The notes under the pieces are model-generated. The model was not told the DNA's origin. It did not search any database and was given only the letters and a program-made list of their open reading frames with translations. Below are positions 47,969-55,883 of a stretch of DNA of 64,000 bases, one piece after another; within the stretch, counting starts at the first letter, position 1, and each line of letters opens with the position of its first letter. The translations under genes were made by a program, and so were the position numbers. Source of the stretch: Pseudomonas sp. PSKL.D1 (GTDB lineage: Bacteria > Pseudomonadota > Gammaproteobacteria > Pseudomonadales > Pseudomonadaceae); NCBI RefSeq assembly GCF_028898945.1, contig NZ_CP118607.1:2342001-2406000 (forward strand), given 5' to 3'.

Positions 47969-50182
47969 ATGCGAACAATCCGTAGCGTATTCCCCTCCGT
48001 GCAACGCCACCCCCTGGCCACCGCCGTGCTGCTGGCCGCCGTGGGCCAATGCGCACAGGCCGCCGAACCTGCCGAGCAGGCACCGCAGGCCACCGCGCTG
48101 GGCGCGGTCACCGTTACAGCCACCCGCCGCGAGGCCACGCTGAAAGAGGTGCCGGTAGCGGTGTCGGTGGTCGATGGCGAACAGCTGGAGCGTGACAACC
48201 GCAACAACGTGGCCAGCATCGTCCAGCAAGTGCCGACCCTGAACTACCGGGCTGGCGCATCGAACAAGGACACCTCACTGTTCGTCCGCGGGGTGGGCAC
48301 CATTTCCACCTCGCCCGGGGTCGAGCCAACCGTTGCCACCGTGGTGGACGGCGTGGTGTTCGGCCGCCCCGGCCAGTCCACCCTCGACCTGCTCGACCTT
48401 GAGCGCATCGAAGTGCTGCGTGGCCCGCAAGGCACGCTGTTCGGCAAGAATGCCTCGGCCGGCGTGTTGAACGTGGTCAGCAAGGCCGCCCCCGAGCAAA
48501 CCCAAGGCTACGTGGACTACTCGCACTTCGGCGGCGGCGACGAAAACCGCCTGCGCTTCGGCATTGGCGGGCGCCTGAACGAGCAGCTCAAAGGCTCGCT
48601 CAGCACCCTGTGGGGCGACTACGACGGTAACGTGGAGAACGTTGCCAACGGCCACGACGTCAACGGCTACGAGCGCAAAGGTGCACGCGGCAAGCTTGAG
48701 TTCGAGCCGAACGATGCGCTGCGCCTGACCCTGATCGCCGATTACATGAAGGGCGAAGACACCCTGCCCAGCGGCGTGATCACCCAGGCCAGCACCGCCT
48801 TCGCGAGCCAGTTGCAGCCCGTGACGGTCAGCAGCCACAACCGCGACATCAACAGCGACTTCAAAACCCACGTCGAAGACGAGAACCAGGGCCTGTCCGC
48901 CCAGCTCGACTGGCAACTGGGTGACTACACCCTGACCTCGATCAGCGCCTGGCGCGGCTGGGACAACACCCAGTACCAGGACGGCGACCGCCGCGCCTTG
49001 TTGCCGATAACGGCCTCCCACGACAAAGGCACGGTGGACTACGACCAGTACAGCCAGGAGTTTCGCCTGACCTCGCCCAAGGGGCAGTTCAACGAATACG
49101 TGCTGGGCGCCTTCTACATGCACGGCACCTCCAACGAGACCTACCAGCGCCTGTCGGTCAACAGCGGGGTGGCCAACAGCGGCCGGGCCGACTATTCCAC
49201 CACCAACGACAGCGTGGCCCTGTTTGGCGAAAACACCTTCAACTTTACCGACGATTTTCGCGCGATCTTCGGCCTGCGCTGGACCCACGACGACCTCGAA
49301 TACGACCACCGCCGGGTGTCCACCTCAGCCACCGCGGTTACCGGCATCCAGCCTTCGACCGCCAGCGCAGGCTCAGTGGACGAAGACGGCTGGAGCGGCC
49401 GCACCGGCCTGCAGTACGACTTCAACGACAACCTGACCGGCTACGTGACCTACTCGCGCGGCTACAAGGGCCCGGCCTACAACGTGTTCTTCAACATGCA
49501 GCCGCGCGACACCGAAGCGCTCAAGCCAGAAACCTCCGATGCCTACGAAATCGGCCTCAAGAGCACGGCGCTGGACAACCGCTTGATGGCCAACCTGGCG
49601 GTGTTCCACACCGACTACGACAACTACCAGGCCAACTTCTACGACACCGTGGCCAACCAGGTGGTCACCCGCCTGGTCAACGCTGGCAAGGTCAAGACCC
49701 AGGGCGTGGAACTGGATGCCAGCTTCCAGGCCACCCGCCAGCTCAAGCTGTCGGCAGCCGCTGCCTACACCAAGGCGCGTGTCGACCACTTCAACTGCCC
49801 GGCGGGCGCGGCGGCCAACTGCAACATCGATGGCGGCCACCTGCCATTCACGCCGGACTGGAAGACCTACGTACGCGCCGACTACGTGATCCCGCTGGAC
49901 AACGGCCTGGATGTGGAACTGAGCAGCGACTACAGCTGGCAGGACGCAGTGCAGTTCAGCCTCGACCAGAACCCCGACACCGTGCAGGGCGCCTATGGCA
50001 TCTGGAACGCCAGCATTGCCCTGGCCGACTACAACGATGGCTGGCGCGTGGCGTTGCTGGGCAAGAACCTGGGCGACAAGTCCTACGCGCAGATGCTGGC
50101 CAGTGGTGGGGATTACATCTACCGCTCCGTGCCGCGTGATGACGGGCGCTATTTCGGTGTGCAGGTGCGCAAGGACTTCTGA
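47969..50182 (+). CDS. TonB-dependent outer-membrane receptor
   Basis: 737 residues with a signal peptide (ATAVLLAAVGQCAQAA), a TonB-box-like start (GAVTVTATRREATLKEVPV), a plug at about 50-165 (LFVRGVGTISTSPGVEPTV, LRGPQGTLFGKNASAGVLNVVS) and a 22-strand barrel ending in VQVRKDF. There is no N-terminal signalling extension, so it does not work with a FecI-type sigma factor. It is first of four genes whose products suggest uptake of an organosulfur or similar compound and not iron. The AAGG before ATG 47969 lies directly after a hairpin. Confidence 0.9.
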   Translation: MRTIRSVFPSVQRHPLATAVLLAAVGQCAQAAEPAEQAPQATALGAVTVTATRREATLKEVPVAVSVVDGEQLERDNRNNVASIVQQVPTLNYRAGASNKDTSLFVRGVGTISTSPGVEPTVATVVDGVVFGRPGQSTLDLLDLERIEVLRGPQGTLFGKNASAGVLNVVSKAAPEQTQGYVDYSHFGGGDENRLRFGIGGRLNEQLKGSLSTLWGDYDGNVENVANGHDVNGYERKGARGKLEFEPNDALRLTLIADYMKGEDTLPSGVITQASTAFASQLQPVTVSSHNRDINSDFKTHVEDENQGLSAQLDWQLGDYTLTSISAWRGWDNTQYQDGDRRALLPITASHDKGTVDYDQYSQEFRLTSPKGQFNEYVLGAFYMHGTSNETYQRLSVNSGVANSGRADYSTTNDSVALFGENTFNFTDDFRAIFGLRWTHDDLEYDHRRVSTSATAVTGIQPSTASAGSVDEDGWSGRTGLQYDFNDNLTGYVTYSRGYKGPAYNVFFNMQPRDTEALKPETSDAYEIGLKSTALDNRLMANLAVFHTDYDNYQANFYDTVANQVVTRLVNAGKVKTQGVELDASFQATRQLKLSAAAAYTKARVDHFNCPAGAAANCNIDGGHLPFTPDWKTYVRADYVIPLDNGLDVELSSDYSWQDAVQFSLDQNPDTVQGAYGIWNASIALADYNDGWRVALLGKNLGDKSYAQMLASGGDYIYRSVPRDDGRYFGVQVRKDF

Positions 50183-50215
50183 CCGTATCGCGCCCCACTT
50201 TTCAAGGAGAACCCA

Positions 50216-51550
50216 ATGCCACGCCAAATGAGCCTCGGCGCCTTCCTGATGGCCACCGGGCACCATGTCGCCGCCTGGCGCCACCCGGATGTGCCTGCCG
50301 ACCCGCTGGACTTCGCCACGTACCGCCGCGCAGCCCAAATTGCCGAAGCCGCCTGCTTCGACGCGCTGTTCGTCGCCGACAGCGTCGCGGCCCCCAGCGA
50401 CACGTTGGCCAGCCACACCGCCCGCTCGGTGTATTTCGAGCCGCTGACCCTGCTGTCGGCCCTGAGCGCGGTGACCGAGCGCATCGGGCTGATCGCCACC
50501 GCCACCACCAGCTACAACGAGCCGTACCACGTGGCGCGCAAGTACGCCTCGCTCGACCACCTGTCCGGCGGGCGCGCCGGTTGGAACCTGGTCACCTCCG
50601 ATGCCGCCGCCGAGGCCGGCAACTTCGGCCGTGATGCGCACATCGGCCACGCCGAACGCTATGCCCGCGCTCGCGAATTCCAGCAAGTGGTGCAGGGCCT
50701 GTGGGACAGCTGGGCGGATGACGCCTTCGTGCACGACAAGGCCAGCGGCCAGTTCTACCGCCCGGACGCGCTGCGCACCCTCGACCACCAGGGCGAACAC
50801 TTCCGCGTACGCGGCCCGCTGAACGTGGCCCGCTCACCGCAAGGCAGGCCGGTGCTGGTGCAGGCCGGCTCCTCGGAAACCGGCCGGGAGCTGGCAGCCG
50901 AAAGTGCCGAAGTGGTGTTTACCGCGCAGCCCAGCCTGGCGCGTGCCCAAGCGTTTTACGCCGACCTCAAGGGCCGACTGGCCCGCCACGGGCGCAGCGA
51001 AGAGGCCTTGAAGGTGATGCCAGGCGTATTCGTGGTGGTCGGCAGCAGCGAAGCCGAAGCACACGCCAAGTACGAACAGTTCCAGCGCCTGGTCGACCCG
51101 CGCGTAGGCGTTGCCTTGCTGGGCCGCATGCTGGGTAATTTCGACCTCTCGGGCTACCCGCTGGACGGCCCGTTGCCCGCGCTGCCACCCACCGAAAACG
51201 GCCAGCGCAGCCGCCAGCAGCTGCTCACCGAACTGGCCGGCACCGAGCAACTGACCCTGGCCGAGCTGGGCCGGCGTATTGCCGGTGGGCGAGGGCACTA
51301 CACCCTCATCGGCACCCCCACGCAGATTGCCGACCAGTTGCAGGCGTGGTTCGAAGGCCATGCCGCTGACGGTTTCAACATTCTGGTGCCGCACTTGCCG
51401 TTGGGGCTGGAGGACTTCGCCACCCATGTGGTGCCGGAGCTTCAGCGCCGTGGCCTGTTCCGCCGCCATTATCAGGGACGCACCCTGCGCGAGCACCTGG
51501 GCCTGCAACGCCCCGCCAACCCTTACTTCAAGGACCGAACCCAACCATGA
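50216..51550 (+). CDS. FMN-dependent luciferase-like monooxygenase (NtaA/SnaA/DszA group)
   Basis: 444 residues of the bacterial-luciferase-like class that uses reduced FMN from a separate reductase. The group marks are MSLGAFLMATGHHVAAWRHP, LDHLSGGRAGWNLVTS, and the insert RPVLVQAGSSETGRELAAE. Members oxidise nitrilotriacetate, dibenzothiophene sulfone, alkyl- or aryl-sulfur compounds. No flavin reductase gene lies near. AAGGAG precedes ATG 50216; the gene end overlaps the AKR gene by 4 bp. Confidence 0.9.
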   Translation: MPRQMSLGAFLMATGHHVAAWRHPDVPADPLDFATYRRAAQIAEAACFDALFVADSVAAPSDTLASHTARSVYFEPLTLLSALSAVTERIGLIATATTSYNEPYHVARKYASLDHLSGGRAGWNLVTSDAAAEAGNFGRDAHIGHAERYARAREFQQVVQGLWDSWADDAFVHDKASGQFYRPDALRTLDHQGEHFRVRGPLNVARSPQGRPVLVQAGSSETGRELAAESAEVVFTAQPSLARAQAFYADLKGRLARHGRSEEALKVMPGVFVVVGSSEAEAHAKYEQFQRLVDPRVGVALLGRMLGNFDLSGYPLDGPLPALPPTENGQRSRQQLLTELAGTEQLTLAELGRRIAGGRGHYTLIGTPTQIADQLQAWFEGHAADGFNILVPHLPLGLEDFATHVVPELQRRGLFRRHYQGRTLREHLGLQRPANPYFKDRTQP

Positions 51551-52590
51551 CCTACACCGCCCACCCCGAGCGCTATACGCGCATGCCTTACCGCCGTGTC
51601 GGCCGCAGTGGCCTGGTGCTGCCGGCGCTGTCCCTGGGCCTGTGGCACAACTTCGGCGACGCCACGCCCATCGACACCCAGCGCGCCTTGCTGCGCACCG
51701 CGTTCGATGCCGGGATCAACCACTTCGACCTGGCCAACAACTACGGCCCGCCCTATGGCAGCGCCGAGGTCAATTTCGGCCGCCTGCTGCGCGAAGACCT
51801 GCGCAGCTACCGCGACGAGCTGATCATTTCCAGCAAGGCCGGTTGGGACATGTGGCCGGGGCCGTACGGGCAGGGCGGCAGCTCGCGCAAGTACCTGATC
51901 GCCAGCCTCGACCAGAGCCTCAAACGGCTGGGGCTGGACTACGTCGACATCTTCTACTCGCACCGTTTCGACGCCGACACCCCGCTTGAAGAAACCGCCA
52001 TCGCGCTGGCCGACATCGTGCGCCAGGGCAAGGCGCTGTACATCGGCATTTCGTCCTATTCGGCCGGCAAAACCCGCGAGATCGCCGCGCTGCTGGCAGA
52101 ACTGAAGGTGCCACTGCTGATCCACCAGCCGTCGTACAACCTGTTCAACCGCTGGATCGAGCGCGACCTGCTGGCCACCACCGAGGCACTTGGCAGTGGG
52201 GTGATCGTGTTCACTGCGCTGGCCCAGGGCCTGCTCAGTGACAAGTACCTCAACGGCATCCCCACCGATGCCCGGGTCAACCGCGCCGGGGGTGGTTCGT
52301 TACTGCCTCAGCACCTGTGCGAAGCCAACATCGCCCGCGCCCGTGCCTTGAATGAGATTGCCCGGCGCCGCGGCCAGAGCCTGGCGCAACTGGCACTGGC
52401 CTGGACGCTGCGCGACCCGCGGGTGAGTTCGGCGCTGATCGGCGCCAGCCGGCCCGAGCAGATCATCGAGAACGTCGCCGCGCTCGACAACCTCGCCTTC
52501 ACCGCGGAAGAACTGGCCGAAATCGACCAGTACGCCGTGGAAGGCGGCATCAACCTGTGGGAAAAGCCCAGCACGGACTGGAAGGAGTGA
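51547..52590 (+). CDS. aldo/keto reductase, YghZ-like (glyceraldehyde 3-phosphate reductase type)
   Basis: 347 residues. The tetrad is DLANNYGPP (Asp, Tyr), SKAGWDMWPGPYG (Lys) and FYSHRFD (His). The block LPALSLGLWHNFGD and the whole length resemble E. coli YghZ. This enzyme reduces L-glyceraldehyde 3-phosphate and methylglyoxal. Within this operon it may act on an aldehyde released by the monooxygenase (inference). Four base pairs overlap with the gene before, and three lie between it and the next. Confidence 0.88.
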   Translation: MTYTAHPERYTRMPYRRVGRSGLVLPALSLGLWHNFGDATPIDTQRALLRTAFDAGINHFDLANNYGPPYGSAEVNFGRLLREDLRSYRDELIISSKAGWDMWPGPYGQGGSSRKYLIASLDQSLKRLGLDYVDIFYSHRFDADTPLEETAIALADIVRQGKALYIGISSYSAGKTREIAALLAELKVPLLIHQPSYNLFNRWIERDLLATTEALGSGVIVFTALAQGLLSDKYLNGIPTDARVNRAGGGSLLPQHLCEANIARARALNEIARRRGQSLAQLALAWTLRDPRVSSALIGASRPEQIIENVAALDNLAFTAEELAEIDQYAVEGGINLWEKPSTDWKE

Positions 52591-52593
52591 CCG

Positions 52594-53523
52594 ATGCCGC
52601 TATTACGTTACATGCTGCTGGCGCTGCTGGCCCTGAGCGCGGTGGTACAGGCCGCCGACCCGTCCACCTTGCGCATCGGCTACCAGAAGGCCTCCATCAG
52701 CCTGGTGCTGGCCAAGCAGCATCGGTTGCTGGAACAGCGTTTTCCAGGCACTCACGTGCAGTGGATCGAGTTCCCGGCCGGGCCGCAGTTGCTCGAGGCC
52801 TTGAACATCGGCAGCCTGGACATTGGCTCCACCGGCGATATCCCGCCGATCTTCGCCCAGGCGGCAGGCGCGGATTTGCTCTACATCGCTGCCGAACCGG
52901 CCAAACCCAAGGCCGAAGTCATTCTGGTGCCCAAGGGCAGCCCGATTACCACGGTTGCCGGGCTGAAAGGCAAGCGCATCGCTCTGCAGAAGGGCTCCAG
53001 CGCTCACAACCTGTTACTGCGAAGCCTGGCCAAAGCTGGCTTGGGTATCGGCGACGTGCAACCGGTGTACCTGGCGCCTGCCGATGCACGGGCCGCATTC
53101 GAGCGGGGCAGTGTGGACGCGTGGGTGATTTGGGACCCGTTCTATTCAGCTATCGAGCTGGAAGGCAAGGCGCGTTTGCTGGCGGATGGGGAAGGCTTGG
53201 GGCTGATCGGGCCGTTCATGCTGGGGGCGCGCGGCTATGTGCAGGCCAACGGCGATTTCGTGCGTCAGGTGATCGAGGTGATCAGCCAGGCAGAAAGCCT
53301 GACGCGCAGCGATGAAGCCGGCAGCGTCCAGGTGCTGGCCGCGTTCATGGGGCTGCCGGAGGCGGTGGTGCAGCGCAGCTTCAGTCACCGGCCAGCATCG
53401 CCGCTGCTGCCGGTGAGTGATGAGATCGTGGCGGCGCAACAGCGCACCGCGCAGCTGTTTTATGACAATCGGCTGTTGCCCCGGCCGGTATCGATTGCCG
53501 GGGCGGTTTGGCGGGGTGAATGA
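52594..53523 (+). CDS. periplasmic sulfonate/nitrate-type ABC substrate-binding protein (SsuA-like)
   Basis: 309 residues with a signal peptide (RYMLLALLALSAVVQA). The mature start STLRIGYQKASISLVLAK and the loops PAGPQLLEALNIGSLDIGSTGD and GSVDAWVIWDPFYSA match SsuA/TauA-type proteins. These bind alkyl sulfonates and related anions. It lacks a permease and ATPase partner here, so it must share an ABC core coded elsewhere. AAGGAG precedes ATG 52594. It closes the four-gene operon. Confidence 0.88.
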   Translation: MPLLRYMLLALLALSAVVQAADPSTLRIGYQKASISLVLAKQHRLLEQRFPGTHVQWIEFPAGPQLLEALNIGSLDIGSTGDIPPIFAQAAGADLLYIAAEPAKPKAEVILVPKGSPITTVAGLKGKRIALQKGSSAHNLLLRSLAKAGLGIGDVQPVYLAPADARAAFERGSVDAWVIWDPFYSAIELEGKARLLADGEGLGLIGPFMLGARGYVQANGDFVRQVIEVISQAESLTRSDEAGSVQVLAAFMGLPEAVVQRSFSHRPASPLLPVSDEIVAAQQRTAQLFYDNRLLPRPVSIAGAVWRGE

Positions 53524-53570
53524 TTCGGCGCTGCTGCGCAGCGCATCGTGGCGGTCCGACGTTTTGGGTG

Positions 53571-53601
53571 AATCCGCTCCTGCAATCTGCAGGAGCGGAT
53601 T
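53571..53601. repeat. REP-like inverted repeat
   Basis: AATCCGCTCCTGCA and TGCAGGAGCGGATT with a 3-nt centre, following the binding-protein stop by 47 bp; the right arm continues into atCCGCGATGAGG. The remaining sequence up to 53818 shows no feature that I can support. Confidence 0.8.
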
Positions 53602-53818
53602 AATCCGCGATGAGGCCCGCACTGGAGACACCCATTTACAACAGCGCGCTCAAACCCGGAAACCCATCGGGTACCTGGTATTTTTGTCAGTTTCTTAAAT
53701 CTTCAGTACGGCACATAGTGGTGTCGCCTTTACCACGTTGGGCAATTACGTTGTCTTTCCATCGCGCCTCGGTTGTTGATGATGACGGTGGTGCCCTCCA
53801 CAACTGAGGATGATCGAA

Positions 53819-54652
53819 ATGGGCAAGCACTCCGTACTGGCTACTTCCTCCAAACCATTGGTTTTTCGAGTTTCACGAAGCGAACGTCTATTACCTGCAC
53901 CGACGGTGCAGGGGGCCAACGGCAGTGGTGTCATCACCGACCCTGATGGAGGCGCGATTATTGTGGTGCCGGCGGCTGCCAAATTACAGCTGAACGAGAA
54001 GGTGCAGGGCGTTTTAGGTAGTTTAATAACTTCAATTGAGACAGTCACCAAGCCCAATGAGGTGTTGCTGATACCAGTATCGGCGGCAATGCTTTGGCGC
54101 CTGGAGGGAGAAGGCCAATTGGAGTGGTACTATGAAATCGAGGAAGCAACGGGGTGGAAAGCATCGGATAAAACCCATGTCGAGGTGGCTTATGAGTCCA
54201 GCCTGCCGTGGAGCGAACCATTTGAGAAATATCCTGAGCAAGAGTTAAGGGATGGACAGGTTCTTGAGTATGAAGTTTTGTCACTGAGGGTGCGCAGGTC
54301 TGAGCGTAGTTGGCTGACGCATCAATTTATGAAGCCGCCGCCTCCTTTTGGTGGTGTGTATGTGTATTTTAATCAGTCGATAGGCGGAGTGTGTGAAATG
54401 GATTTTATTTTAAAGCGTAAAGGGCGTTTTTTGGAGTTTGACTTATATAAGTGGGGTTCTGGCATGACAAGAGTTGAGTATTATGACAGTGACTCCAGTG
54501 TGGAGCCATTCCATGTTAAAAGTATTCAGGACCCTATTAAGTCTGTAATACCGGTTTCTTATCGCAGTGATGAAAAGGTAATAGCGTGGATTAGGATTTC
54601 AAATGCGTTGCGCAGCGGTGACATCTGTTGTGATAACTTTAGATTCAGATAA
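53819..54652 (+). CDS. hypothetical protein, 277 aa
   Basis: The gene begins at ATG 53819 with GAGG nine bases upstream (an in-frame ATG at 53810 overlaps that site). The N-terminal half has a beta-rich part with VQGANGSGVITDPDGGAIIVVP and the C-terminal half a lectin- or Ig-like composition (VYVYFNQSIGGVCEMDFIL, ISNALRSGDICCDNFRFR). The last 300 bp are clearly less GC-rich than the surroundings, which suggests import. I see no signal peptide or membrane helix and do not recognise a family. Confidence 0.7.
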   Translation: MGKHSVLATSSKPLVFRVSRSERLLPAPTVQGANGSGVITDPDGGAIIVVPAAAKLQLNEKVQGVLGSLITSIETVTKPNEVLLIPVSAAMLWRLEGEGQLEWYYEIEEATGWKASDKTHVEVAYESSLPWSEPFEKYPEQELRDGQVLEYEVLSLRVRRSERSWLTHQFMKPPPPFGGVYVYFNQSIGGVCEMDFILKRKGRFLEFDLYKWGSGMTRVEYYDSDSSVEPFHVKSIQDPIKSVIPVSYRSDEKVIAWIRISNALRSGDICCDNFRFR

Positions 54653-54733
54653 CCTGGCGAGAGTAGAGTGAGGTGCCTTTCCATTAGATAGCAGGCATGC
54701 TCGCGTTACACCGGTTGGCCGTTCTACAGGTTC

Positions 54734-54907
54734 ATGCGTTCAACTTCATCCAAACAGGTGCTACCCCAGCGTCTGCAACAGCTGAAGGCCGCCACCGAGG
54801 CCGTTAATTTCGGCCAGGGCGCGCCTACGAGTAAGCCGTGCGTTATTGCCGTGGGGCAGCTGGGCCAAAGACGCTTTCGTGCGCGATACGCCGTGAAACG
54901 GCGCTAG
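54734..54907 (+). CDS. possible small basic protein, 57 aa (uncertain)
   Basis: An open frame from ATG 54734 to TAG at 54905-54907, starting MRSTSSKQVLPQRLQQLKAA and ending with an Arg-rich tail. The Shine-Dalgarno (ACAGG) is poor and codon use is mixed. It is the only candidate in the 256-bp gap between the hypothetical gene and the next one, and it may be a remnant or chance frame. Confidence 0.2.
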   Translation: MRSTSSKQVLPQRLQQLKAATEAVNFGQGAPTSKPCVIAVGQLGQRRFRARYAVKRR

Positions 54908-54908
54908 A

Positions 54909-55256
54909 TCAGCGACGATAGTACCGGTGATCGCCATCATACCGATGGTGCATTGCCCGGTCGTGATGGCGCTCCCAGTCCCGGCGCCGCTCGGCCTCGC
55001 GGCGCGCTTGTTCGCGGCGCCACTGCGCACGGCGCCATTCGTCGCGGCGGCGGTCGTCATTGCGGTAGTGCCAGCGGCCGTCATGCCAGTAACGGTCGTC
55101 ATGCGCCAACAGGGTGGCGGCCGGGGCCTGTACGTTGTGCGCCACGTCGGGGAACGGCGATGGCGCGGCGTGTTCGTTGGGTGTTGCAGATGCCGAGCCC
55201 ATCGCCGCGAACGCGAACAGGCCAGCAAGGACTATCCGAGGGACATGGAAATTCAT
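54909..55256 (-). CDS. small secreted basic protein, Arg/His/Asp-rich
   Basis: 115 residues. A signal peptide (RIVLAGLFAFAAMGSASA) is followed by a neutral linker. From about residue 50 the chain is very rich in Arg, Asp, His, Tyr and Trp (HDDRYWHDGRWHYRNDDRR, RREQARREAERRRDW). Similar 'DDR/RHR' periplasmic proteins occur in many pseudomonads without known function; metal or nucleic-acid binding is only a guess. ATG 55256 is chosen over a TTG at 55268. Confidence 0.75.
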   Translation of the reverse strand: MNFHVPRIVLAGLFAFAAMGSASATPNEHAAPSPFPDVAHNVQAPAATLLAHDDRYWHDGRWHYRNDDRRRDEWRRAQWRREQARREAERRRDWERHHDRAMHHRYDGDHRYYRR

Positions 55257-55351
55257 GAGCGAAGACAACCTCTGCTTGACTAAGGGGTGTTAGGCCCTGG
55301 GGCCTGATCACATAGACCCTCAATCAAGAAAAAGTTCGATAAAACGGTAAG

Positions 55352-55663
55352 TTACATTCTGTCACGAATCCACACGAGGGGCCGGTCCGGGGCGTCGCTG
55401 AGCATTTTCTCGAAGGTTTGCGTCTCAAGCATGGCCTTCAGGTGCCCGGTCAGCGCCAGCAGGCGTTCGGCGTAGCCTGGGTTGAGGCTGCCGCTGTCTT
55501 CCAGGGTCAGGCCGCTGCCGTTGTGCTCGATTTCCAGGTGGTAATGGCTGACGACCGAGCCGTCGCCGCTCAGGGTCAGGGTGACCGTGAAACGCGGGCC
55601 CAGCAGGGCGGCCAGGCGTTGCTGAACAACGTCGATGGATGGAGCGGATTCGACACGGAGCAT
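55352..55663 (-). CDS. conserved hypothetical protein, 103 aa
   Basis: A soluble protein with an alternating strand pattern (FTVTLTLSGDGSVVSHYHLEIEH) and a C-terminal helix (ERLLALTGHLKAMLETQTFEKML). AGGAA lies before ATG 55663. It looks like small pseudomonad-specific proteins of unknown role. It lies downstream of the BamA-type gene on the same strand, with a REP element between them. Confidence 0.7.
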   Translation of the reverse strand: MLRVESAPSIDVVQQRLAALLGPRFTVTLTLSGDGSVVSHYHLEIEHNGSGLTLEDSGSLNPGYAERLLALTGHLKAMLETQTFEKMLSDAPDRPLVWIRDRM

Positions 55664-55760
55664 CAGGGGTTCCTGCAGCAGGGTTCTATGGTTTTCAGCT
55701 TAGGCCAGGGGACTGTGAACTTGGGTTAAGCGGGTGTAAAACTTGGCTTGCACGGCCCCT

Positions 55761-55879
55761 CTGTGGGAGCGGCCTTGTGTCGCGAAAGGGCTGCGAAGCG
55801 GCCCCAGGATTTTAGCTTCGCAGCCAATATTGCCGGGGCTGCTTCGCAGCCCTTTCGCGACGCAAGGCCGCTCCCACAG
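55761..55879. repeat. large inverted repeat element, second REP family
   Basis: The outer arms (CTGTGGGAGCGGCC...) are complementary and continue inward with CGCGAAAGGGCTGCGAAGC against GCTTCGCAGCCCTTTCGCG, with a third, short repeat in the centre. It lies 4 bp after the BamA stop and would fold as a long hairpin at the 3' end of that mRNA. It is related to 40778-40841. Confidence 0.85.
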
Positions 55880-55883
55880 GCCG

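Noticed and set aside
53610..53807. Possible 65-codon gene after the SsuA-like gene
   Set aside because: It begins inside the REP-like element, has no convincing ribosome site and no similarity that I can recognise.
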